A stretch of 32,408 nt of DNA. It comes from Candidatus Yanofskybacteria bacterium RIFCSPHIGHO2_01_FULL_44_17. Lineage in GTDB: Bacteria > Patescibacteriota > Minisyncoccia > 2-02-FULL-40-12 > IGHO2-01-FULL-4-A. Under the pieces are notes generated by a model, which made no database searches, was not told where the DNA came from, and saw only the letters and a list, made by a program, of their open reading frames with translations. The stretch's first letter is position 1. Every line of letters begins with the position of its first letter. This document shows, piece after piece, positions 1-7,268 of this stretch. The stretch covers positions 3,564 to 35,971 of the forward strand of contig MGJI01000022.1 of the NCBI GenBank assembly GCA_001794195.1. The letters run 5' to 3'. The position numbers were made by a program, and so were the translations under genes.

Positions 1-653
1 GCCGACAACAATAATGGAAAAACAACGTCGCCTGAACCAAGAATCATAAACCCTTGGCCCGGCGCAACGCCGGAAATCTTATGTCTAACGGACTTACCAG
101 GCTCGGGAATAACAAATCCGAAGATCGCCCGAGATTCGATCATGGCTTGAGCCATTTTTATCATGTGACCGGTCTTGTAAACGGAAATAATGTCATAAAA
201 AGAAAACGCTACGAGAACATAGACAACGGTAATCGGCAAAAGTGAGATGCCGATAGCCGCACCAATACCGGCAATAGTCAAAATCATGGCTAGATTTTGC
301 ATGAGAATGCTCTGATGAAACCAGAAAATCACAACCAAAGCGATGGCAAGGGCCGTCGCGACTAGCGGCATAAACAAAGCTCCCAACACTGCCTGAGAAC
401 CTGAAAAAATTATAAGAGACAAAAAAACCTTATAAAAAACCGAGCCCGCCCGCTTGAATTTAACCGCAAAAACAAAAAATACGGCGATAAATATTGCCAG
501 CACGACAAGGTCAACCCAAGAAAAACTTCCCCAATCCGCGGTCTTAGCCACAACCGCTTCAGGCAAAAACCGCCAAGCGGCGTAAAGCCCCAGCGCCTGC
601 GTCAACCCAAAAGGCACCAGCACTCTCCAAAAATTGTTTAGTTTAAAAATCAT
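1..653 (-). CDS. Presenilin-like (A22/GxGD) intramembrane aspartyl protease, C-terminus truncated by window edge
   Basis: Not in the ORF track because it runs off the edge. Manual translation from ATG at 653: MIFKLNNFWRVLVPFGLTQALGLYAAWRF... multi-TM, with ...VAFSFYDIISVYKTGHMIKMA... (YD motif) and ...GFMILGSGDVVFPLLL... (GxGD motif). Confidence 0.8.
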   Translation of the reverse strand, partial: MIFKLNNFWRVLVPFGLTQALGLYAAWRFLPEAVVAKTADWGSFSWVDLVVLAIFIAVFFVFAVKFKRAGSVFYKVFLSLIIFSGSQAVLGALFMPLVATALAIALVVIFWFHQSILMQNLAMILTIAGIGAAIGISLLPITVVYVLVAFSFYDIISVYKTGHMIKMAQAMIESRAIFGFVIPEPGKSVRHKISGVAPGQGFMILGSGDVVFPLLLS

Positions 654-698
654 AAACTAGCCGCACAATTTCACGCACACTTAAAAAATCGCTGCTCC

Positions 699-917
699 CT
701 TGCCATTTTTCTTACAACATCATGTCTTCCTACAAATATATGCAAAGCTCGCTAAATTGTCGGACACAGACCAGTTCTCCGTTTGCCGCTAGAAAACTTC
801 GTCATTTCATTCCTCGTTTTCTACGCGTTTTCCGACTAGTCCTAGTGTTGCCCGACAATTCTTAACGCTTGCTTTGCTAATTTGTCAGTCGACAGATGAA
901 TGACGAAAAACGGCAAG
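699..917 (-). ncRNA. Copy 1 of a repeated, highly structured ~210-nt element (candidate structured RNA; strand tentative)
   Basis: About 200-nt similarity to 10829-11037. Nested helices 699-704/912-917, 706-711/905-910, 718-726/891-898, 732-737/880-885, 742-748/871-877, 755-763/852-860, 769-775/835-841, 790-797/816-823, with compensatory changes relative to copy 2. Confidence 0.75.
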
Positions 918-1124
918 TTAGCATTGATTTTTGTTCTAGTAGAAAATTATAAAAATGGCACAACTCGATTCATGCTTAAATGATTGACTTGGCTGGGGGT
1001 TACACTCAGCACCAACGAGACAAATTATCATCCCAAAATTAATAATGACCTGGAACCGAAGGTGATTTTTATCGTTTACGGATTGCCAAGAAGAGTGTTA
1101 GCCCAGGCTGGTCACCCGGCGGAG

Positions 1125-1166
1125 ACGAAGGCTTTTTGTGAGCTCCGTCGAACAAAAAGACTTCGT
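1125..1166. repeat. Strong stem-loop (15-nt arms, one internal mismatch)
   Basis: acgaaggctttttgt (1125-1139) pairs with acaaaaagacttcgt (1152-1166), 12-nt loop; lies just downstream of the minus-strand gene ending at 1217. Confidence 0.7.
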
Positions 1167-1216
1167 GTAGCCGGACAGCAAGCCGCCCTTTGATTCAGGA
1201 GTTTTGCAATGATCGG

Positions 1217-1507
1217 CTACCTCTCCGCCCAGGGTTTGTCCGGATATTTTTTAATTATATAGCGGTAGCCGACGTCTTCGACTGAAACGCCGACGTTGCT
1301 CTTAGTTAACCAGTCGTCAATCAGAGTTTTTTCTTCATCAGAAAAAGTTCTCAGTTTAACCCCATTATCAGAAGAAGCCAGTATCTCGGTATCTGAACTG
1401 AAATTCTTAACGGCCAGCATAAAAATGCCAACCAAAAAAACCGCGAACACTAAAACTATTACCGACCCGACCCAAGATTCTACATGAAGTGATAATGGAT
1501 TTCTCAT
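1217..1507 (-). CDS. Hypothetical single-TM protein
   Basis: 96-aa ORF with N-terminal hydrophobic helix, overlapping the upstream cupredoxin-like ORF by 4 nt. Confidence 0.65.
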   Translation of the reverse strand: MRNPLSLHVESWVGSVIVLVFAVFLVGIFMLAVKNFSSDTEILASSDNGVKLRTFSDEEKTLIDDWLTKSNVGVSVEDVGYRYIIKKYPDKPWAER

Positions 1508-1944
1508 GGTCTTACTATAATTGTCCCGCTTTCTTCGGGATTTTTGGCGTTGTGATAGCCAAAAGTTCCGACACTACTAAAAGTATACGTGAAAACGCCT
1601 TCGGATTGAATATCCCCGATACTATCAAAACCTGGAAGATCCGGCACTGCTCCCGTAGAATCAGAAACTATTCTTATCGTAACCTTACTGTCATTTTGGA
1701 ATCTTATGCTATCACCCACGTGTATCCTTATGTTTGTCGGACTAAAAACCTTAAGACCGTAGAAAACCGTGTAAACTCTCGGCTGCCTACTGGTGATAGG
1801 CCTTCCTATGGGCAGCGTACCACCGGTAAGATCAGGATTATTCCTGCTGAAATATATCACCGACAAAGCAAAGGCAACCAAAACTAATATAATTAAAAAC
1901 CAGATCGCCCCTTTTGGCTGGAATTCTACTTCGGACATAATCAA
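1504..1944 (-). CDS. Membrane-anchored cupredoxin-like protein with degenerate copper site
   Basis: N-terminal TM then KVFSPTNIRIHVGDSIRFQNDSKVTIRIVSD...DLPGFDSIG...FTYTFSSVGTFGYHNAKNPEESGTIIV, plastocyanin-like pattern. Confidence 0.75.
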   Translation of the reverse strand: MIMSEVEFQPKGAIWFLIILVLVAFALSVIYFSRNNPDLTGGTLPIGRPITSRQPRVYTVFYGLKVFSPTNIRIHVGDSIRFQNDSKVTIRIVSDSTGAVPDLPGFDSIGDIQSEGVFTYTFSSVGTFGYHNAKNPEESGTIIVRP

Positions 1945-2005
1945 ATTCTAACATAACCGAGAAATCACGTAAAATTGCACGGCCAGGAGTGACACCTAAT
2001 AAAAA

Positions 2006-2032
2006 AGGGCCCACCGCTAAGAGCCCCCAAAA
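2006..2032 (-). terminator. Putative intrinsic terminator
   Basis: Minus strand GGGCTC-TTAGCGGT-GGGCCC followed by TTTTTT. Confidence 0.55.
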
Positions 2033-2457
2033 AACGAAATAAATTTGTTAAACCGCTGAATAGGACAAGACGTTTTGCTGACTCTGCACACGTGTATACT
2101 AATGTTGTTTTGGCGAATACATTCCTTTTCAGAATCCGCCTTGAGTCCATGATGTCGACTTTTAGTGGCACGCTCCTCCCTGCCAACAGCTAAGATAAAC
2201 CGCTTATCTTTTGTTAAAAAAACGAATTTTGTAACCACCCCCGGCGTTTTTGGAATCCCCCCGCGTCTTATCATGCGAAAGAAAAAAAGTATGACTTGTC
2301 GGTCAGAAAGACCTCTTGGGGCCTTCTCTGCAATAACCTGCGCCCTGTCATCAATCTTATGGCCATCCGGACAGGAACACAGATGCCGCCCGCCCACACA
2401 TTCATCTAGAAAAACCACAAAGCTAAACGGTCCGAGATTAGGTTCAGCCACTCTCAC
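2017..2457 (-). CDS. Hypothetical protein
   Basis: 146-aa ORF on the dominant strand ending in a terminator-like hairpin; no recognised family. Competing ORFs overlap it. Confidence 0.4.
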   Translation of the reverse strand: MRVAEPNLGPFSFVVFLDECVGGRHLCSCPDGHKIDDRAQVIAEKAPRGLSDRQVILFFFRMIRRGGIPKTPGVVTKFVFLTKDKRFILAVGREERATKSRHHGLKADSEKECIRQNNISIHVCRVSKTSCPIQRFNKFISFFGGS

Positions 2458-2531
2458 CCCTCAGCTTTCGCTGCTAACGGACTATTAGATCTTACTTTGA
2501 AGATACGCTTCGACAAAATTTTAGTCAAATT

Positions 2532-2550
2532 AAAAGCGGACTCGCGTCCG
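2532..2550 (-). terminator. Putative terminator
   Basis: agcggac/gtccgct stem followed on the minus strand by TTTTAATTT, just after the CDS ending at 2558. Confidence 0.55.
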
Positions 2551-2557
2551 CTGCTAA

Positions 2558-2989
2558 CTATTCCAGCCTGAGCTTCTTGAACGTTCCGGTTTCTATTACG
2601 ACTAGATTCTTAGCATCATTCTTTATCTCACCCTCAAAGGCATCTTTCTTGAACTGGTAGAGTCTTAATCTGCGCTCCATATTTGCTCCAGTAGTCTCTT
2701 CGTTAATCATGCTCAGGCCAAGACTAATATCGACTCCGTCTTGATAAATAAACGCCACCGCAAATTCGCCGGCGCTTATCTCTGTTCTGGGCAAACCGTT
2801 TCTGACGCGATCCGGCCCCACGACCCCGATGGCTGTCACAAAAAATAAAGCTGTAAGGAAAAGACCTACTATCGAAGATAGTATCGCTTCACGAAACGAA
2901 GCTTTATTAGTCACGAGATTGGTAATACCAGCAGTGGCCAGAACGCATGAGCATACAATACTAAGTATCACTAACGTTAAAGGTTCCAT
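2558..2989 (-). CDS. Hypothetical two-TM membrane protein
   Basis: 143-aa ORF, two hydrophobic N-terminal segments; aaggagaaaa ribosome-binding-like sequence upstream. Confidence 0.7.
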   Translation of the reverse strand: MEPLTLVILSIVCSCVLATAGITNLVTNKASFREAILSSIVGLFLTALFFVTAIGVVGPDRVRNGLPRTEISAGEFAVAFIYQDGVDISLGLSMINEETTGANMERRLRLYQFKKDAFEGEIKNDAKNLVVIETGTFKKLRLE

Positions 2990-3002
2990 TTTTTCTCCTT
3001 GT

Positions 3003-4280
3003 TTATTTTAAAAGTTCTTCTACGACTTCCTTGTCAGACCAAGAAATCTTGCGGTCTCCGGCAATTGCCATTGAGGTCTCAGATCCCTTGCCTGTTATAA
3101 CCATATTATCACCTTCTTTTGCTAACGTCAAGGCATGTTTAATCGCCTCGCGACGGTCAAGAATCTTTTCATGTTTTTGTGCCTCCGGGAATCCTTTTTC
3201 AATTTGTTCTAAAATCAAAAGCGGATTCTCTTCATATGGGTCCTCATTGGTCAAAATAATTTCATCACAATATTTCGCGGCGATTTTGCCGAATTCTGGT
3301 CTTTTCCATTTATCTCTGCCGCCACCGGCAGCGCCGAGTACGCAAATCAGCTTAGGTTTTAGGTTATAGATGTTAGGTTTTAGACTATTTTTCAATGTTT
3401 CATAAACAAGCCTTAGCGAGTCAGGCGTATGCGCATAGTCGACTACCACGCTGAAACCCATGTTTGAACTAATTACTTCCATTCTACCGGGAATTAGCTC
3501 TATTGAGTTGAGCGTCTCTACTGCCCTGTCCATATCCAGATTATAGGCATGCGCCACTGCCAAAGCCGCCAAGGCGTTAAATTTATTAAACTCTCCCAGA
3601 AGTTTTAAATTGAGATCTGTAACTGGTGATTGGCTATTGGCCAAAGATATAACTCCCCATTTCTGACCGTAAGTAATTTTATGCTTAGCCGGAAAATTGG
3701 CAAACTTCTCAAAATATTGATCGTCAATATTTAATACGTGGATCCCGCGCGTTTTCAAAAAAAGCTTCTGTTTGGCCGCCATATAATTCTCAAACGAGCC
3801 GTGGCTCTCCAGGTGCTCGCGATGTAAATTAGTATAAACCGCGCAATCAATTTTTACTCCGGCAAGCCTCTGCTGAGTAATGCCTTCCGATGTGGCCTCG
3901 AGCACAATAAACCTAACGCCCGCCTTTTTAGCCCGCCACAAGAATTTCTGTAGTTTCATCCTCCCGGGCAAGGTCATTTTCAAGGTGTTGGGCCAAGTTT
4001 TATCTTTTATCTTATAGCCCAACGAGCCCACTGCCGCTATCGGTAATCCCTGATCTTCAAAAATCTTACTTATCATGTAAACCGTAGTTGATTTTCCCTT
4101 GGTGCCGGTAACGGCAATCACTCGCATTCCACGTGATGGTAAAGCAAAAATCACCGCCCCAAATATTCCCAACCCCCAATGATAAATCGGCTGAGCAGCC
4201 CGGAAAATTCGCCGAGGTATTATTTTGCGGCCTAAATTAAGTAATGCGCTTAACGCTTTATTTTCTATAAACATTAACAT
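3003..4280 (-). CDS. murE: Mur ligase family protein, MurE-like
   Basis: VIAVTGTKGKSTT P-loop, EATSEGITQQRL, TNLHREHLESHGSFENY, VVDYAHTPDSL, GKGSE motifs. Substrate specificity uncertain. Confidence 0.85.
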   Translation of the reverse strand: MLMFIENKALSALLNLGRKIIPRRIFRAAQPIYHWGLGIFGAVIFALPSRGMRVIAVTGTKGKSTTVYMISKIFEDQGLPIAAVGSLGYKIKDKTWPNTLKMTLPGRMKLQKFLWRAKKAGVRFIVLEATSEGITQQRLAGVKIDCAVYTNLHREHLESHGSFENYMAAKQKLFLKTRGIHVLNIDDQYFEKFANFPAKHKITYGQKWGVISLANSQSPVTDLNLKLLGEFNKFNALAALAVAHAYNLDMDRAVETLNSIELIPGRMEVISSNMGFSVVVDYAHTPDSLRLVYETLKNSLKPNIYNLKPKLICVLGAAGGGRDKWKRPEFGKIAAKYCDEIILTNEDPYEENPLLILEQIEKGFPEAQKHEKILDRREAIKHALTLAKEGDNMVITGKGSETSMAIAGDRKISWSDKEVVEELLK

Positions 4281-4309
4281 CTATAATAACATCATGTTCA
4301 AAAAACAAA

Positions 4310-4330
4310 AGCCCAAGTTTTAATTGGGCT
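4310..4330 (-). terminator. Intrinsic terminator downstream of the Fic gene
   Basis: AGCCCAA/TTGGGCT stem followed on the minus strand by TTTTGTTTTTT. Confidence 0.7.
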
Positions 4331-4360
4331 AGATATCCGAAGAGCGTTTAGCTTAATTAC

Positions 4361-5041
4361 TTATGTCCTGGCTATTTCCGGGCAACCCATCTTAGTAAAA
4401 AAATACTCTTCCATCGGACGAACATTGGCTGGATCAATAAAACAGGGATAGTAAAGCTCGGATTTATCCATACTAGTAAAAATAAACGGCTTCAGCATCG
4501 CCCAGCGCATTAGATAATAAACCAAGGCGCGACCAGTACGGCCGTTGCCGTCAGCAAAAGGATGTACCGCCTCAAAATCAAGATGGAAACGCGCTATAGC
4601 TCTGACATTTTGGTCCCAGGCCTGAAAACGAGAATTGTCTTGCCACCAAACTATGCGATCAATCAAACTATTCATCAAAGCTGGTACCACCTCAGGATCA
4701 GGAAAAAAATATTTGCCTCCTTTGACGCCTACCCAACAGTCACGATACTGACCTACGTGTTTCGGCAATAACCTGGGCACATTGCGCTTCCTTTGCTGCT
4801 CGGCTGTTATTAGGCCTTGTATTTTGCAAATTACTTCTTTGGTCACATAACCGGGGACGTTGCATGATAGACGCACAAGACCTTCCAGCATTAACATAGC
4901 CCCGACATGGCCGTCTTTTTTTCTAGATTCGATCTGTTTAATTAATACTCTGGGCTCATCGTATATATTCTCAATCCAGTCAGATTCACAAATAAATTCT
5001 GCAAGATTGATAGCTGATTCGCTGGCAGTAATCTCCGGCAT
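4361..5041 (-). CDS. Fic family protein (putative AMP-transferase)
   Basis: Core motif HPFADGNGRTGR; N-terminal SDWIEN fits the (S/T)xxxE(G/N) inhibitory motif. Confidence 0.9.
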   Translation of the reverse strand: MPEITASESAINLAEFICESDWIENIYDEPRVLIKQIESRKKDGHVGAMLMLEGLVRLSCNVPGYVTKEVICKIQGLITAEQQRKRNVPRLLPKHVGQYRDCWVGVKGGKYFFPDPEVVPALMNSLIDRIVWWQDNSRFQAWDQNVRAIARFHLDFEAVHPFADGNGRTGRALVYYLMRWAMLKPFIFTSMDKSELYYPCFIDPANVRPMEEYFFTKMGCPEIART

Positions 5042-5113
5042 TGAACTTCCCCATCCATTGTCAATAAACTGAAGTTAGTGTACTACGTTAGACTTGAAAG
5101 TCCAACAATAAAA

Positions 5114-5132
5114 ACCGGCCTTATCCGCCGGT
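5114..5132 (-). terminator. Putative terminator
   Basis: ACCGGC/GCCGGT stem followed on the minus strand by TTTTTATTG. Confidence 0.6.
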
Positions 5133-5672
5133 AATTTTTATAAGAGGGCCAATCGGCCTAGGTACGTTTATAAGAAATTTTTCTTCGTGTAAATGCCAGT
5201 TGAGATAGGCTAACAAATTCTGCCAAGCCCTAAAATTTTTTCCCATTTCGACAAGGACTTTTTTCCTTCGGCCCACCGCCGATTTCATAAAAAGACTTCG
5301 GCCAGTTTTTTCGATATCGGCTAAGTTGTAACTAGCCGCAGTGTCATGGAAATAAAATCCCCCTAAAAGCAGCGCACTGCATGCTGCTATTTCCATCTTT
5401 TTTGGATTGCTAGCGAAATCTACATCGCTCATTAAGCTCCTATAAGCTATCATGAGCCTAGGCAAAGTCGGGAAATAAACCCCTAGTGGCGCAGATTTCA
5501 AAGAAAATGCGGTTAAAAATCTGGCAACATAATGAATCTGCCCCCCGATTTTAACATCATTTGGAACTACAAAACATACTTGATCATACCAAAACTTAAA
5601 AGTTTTTCTTTTGTTACAGCTTAGAAAGTCTAGGACTTCTTCATGGCTCATCCTGCTAAAATTGAACGGCAT
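5121..5672 (-). CDS. Hypothetical protein
   Basis: 183-aa ORF between FemAB-like and Fic genes on the coding strand; no recognised family. Confidence 0.65.
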   Translation of the reverse strand: MPFNFSRMSHEEVLDFLSCNKRKTFKFWYDQVCFVVPNDVKIGGQIHYVARFLTAFSLKSAPLGVYFPTLPRLMIAYRSLMSDVDFASNPKKMEIAACSALLLGGFYFHDTAASYNLADIEKTGRSLFMKSAVGRRKKVLVEMGKNFRAWQNLLAYLNWHLHEEKFLINVPRPIGPLIKITGG

Positions 5673-5733
5673 ATTTCACCACGCACCTGATATTAAAGAT
5701 CTACGTATATACTATTACTAACTTGGAAATTAT

Positions 5734-6663
5734 TCAAAATTTCCTAACAATCCTATAGGCCAAATACCAGAATCTTGAAACCGGCAGATCAAAAGCGCCC
5801 GGAAGTTCGACTGTCCGACCGCCCCAGCCAAGTTTGAAGCGGGTAACACCCGGCCATTTGCGTGAATCAATCCCCCACATGTCATAATGTTTTAAGTTTT
5901 TGGCTTTAAGTTGTTTTATTATGTGCCAGTGAAGTGCCTGGGGCGCCATTATGGCTCGGTGGTCATAATCCGAAGCGCCGTGAAGATAGTATCCTGTATC
6001 GCCATATATTAATATAATCGCTGCAGCGATTGGCTTGTTGTCGTATTTAGCCAAGTATAGTTTGGTCTGGAGCCCATTGTTACTTAGAAGTTTTTTGTAA
6101 TAATCACCGGCATGCGGACTGAACCTGTCCCGCTTAGCTGTTTTTTTAATTAGCTTAAGAAATACCTCCGAATCATTGCTTTCCCCTACAACTACACCGT
6201 GCTTATCAGCTACACCAATATTATAACGAGTTTTATGGTGCATGCGGCCAAGCAGCTCGTTTTCGCTTTGTTCTAGGTCAATTATAACGGTCTTGCTCGG
6301 CTGGATCTCTTTTTTTGATTTTCTCCAGCCAGAGGCTGGTCCGCCTCCGGCGGAAAATTTACCGCCACTCGCCAGCACTTGCGCCACGCTATCAATCAAT
6401 GGTTCGACTTTTATAAAAATAGATTTACGTTTTTTTCCTTCCTCGCGCAACCACTTAACAAAATTAGCCACAGGATTCTTAAGACCGCCGGTCATTTGAT
6501 TAAAATCCATCGCCGGGCCGTGCGGAATATAAAGATAATTCTTACCAAACGGCAAGTCGTACTTGATTGCCTTGGCGGATATCCCCTCCTTGTCATATTC
6601 TAAAACCTCCCGCCCCAGCGATCGTTGAAACTCCATCCATTCTTTAGATTGTAGAAAAGCCAT
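5734..6663 (-). CDS. FemAB/FemX-like peptidoglycan bridge aminoacyltransferase (GNAT-type)
   Basis: MAFLQSKEWMEFQRSLG..., MHHKTRYNIGVADKHGV, IAAAIILIYGDTGYYLHGAS, HYDMWGID. Confidence 0.88.
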   Translation of the reverse strand: MAFLQSKEWMEFQRSLGREVLEYDKEGISAKAIKYDLPFGKNYLYIPHGPAMDFNQMTGGLKNPVANFVKWLREEGKKRKSIFIKVEPLIDSVAQVLASGGKFSAGGGPASGWRKSKKEIQPSKTVIIDLEQSENELLGRMHHKTRYNIGVADKHGVVVGESNDSEVFLKLIKKTAKRDRFSPHAGDYYKKLLSNNGLQTKLYLAKYDNKPIAAAIILIYGDTGYYLHGASDYDHRAIMAPQALHWHIIKQLKAKNLKHYDMWGIDSRKWPGVTRFKLGWGGRTVELPGAFDLPVSRFWYLAYRIVRKF

Positions 6664-7253
6664 TATTTTTTAGTTCCTAAAATTTTAAGCGCCTCCTTAA
6701 TCTTTTCTTCTGACGTCTTGGCGGCTCCGCTCACCTGCTTCAAGACATCCCTGGCCTGATACTGGGAATATCCGAGCGTTACTAGCGCATCTATGGTTTC
6801 ACCGTCCGTACCCGCGTCCGAACCCGCCTTAACGCCAAGATCGGCGCTCATGATTTTGGTTTTAAGCTCCAGTACCAGCCGATGGGCCGTCTTCTCGCCT
6901 AGGCCCGTCACCTTGCGTAAATAATCACCGTCTCCCCTTACAATTCCTATTTGTAACGTCTGTAAGTCGGCTGAAGCAAGTATTGCTTGTGCTGACTTCG
7001 GACCGATTCCAGACACCGTAGTTAATAATTCAAAGAAGTTCAATTCTTCTGGAGTCGTAAAACCATAAAGCTCAACTGAACCGTCGCGCGGGTTGGTTTG
7101 ATAGTGCGTAAATAACTTGACTTGCTCCCCTATTTTTGCTATACTATTCAGACTCTTAGCTGGCATAGTGACACGATAACCCACCCCGTTAACATCAACG
7201 ATAGCGTATTTACCAGATATGGCCTGAATTGTACCGCTTATATAACCAATCAT
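6663..7253 (-). CDS. ruvA: Holliday junction DNA helicase subunit RuvA
   Basis: MIGYISGTIQAISGKYAIVDVNGVGYRV; FFELLTTVSGIGPKSAQAIL; GLGEKTAHRLVLELK; ALVTLGYSQYQA. Confidence 0.95.
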   Translation of the reverse strand: MIGYISGTIQAISGKYAIVDVNGVGYRVTMPAKSLNSIAKIGEQVKLFTHYQTNPRDGSVELYGFTTPEELNFFELLTTVSGIGPKSAQAILASADLQTLQIGIVRGDGDYLRKVTGLGEKTAHRLVLELKTKIMSADLGVKAGSDAGTDGETIDALVTLGYSQYQARDVLKQVSGAAKTSEEKIKEALKILGTKK

Positions 7254-7268
7254 ACCAATATAATAACA

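Noticed and set aside
699-917. Copy 1 as a classical IS/MITE
   Set aside because: No transposase, no obvious target-site duplication, and stem differences are compensatory. A mobile origin is not excluded, so it is kept as a structured-RNA candidate.
984-1193. + strand 69-aa ORF
   Set aside because: Runs through a strong hairpin with low-complexity translation and no family resemblance; opposite to the dominant coding strand.
1489-1887. + strand 132-aa ORF
   Set aside because: Antisense shadow of the cupredoxin-like gene.
2165-2488. + strand 107-aa ORF
   Set aside because: Overlaps the minus ORF 2017-2457 antisense; no recognisable family or clear signals, although neither reading is certain.
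7122-7268. N-terminal extension of the UvrB ORF
   Set aside because: Antisense to the RuvA start region and without UvrB-like sequence; homology begins at MFTLSSKFKPAGDQPEAI (7269).
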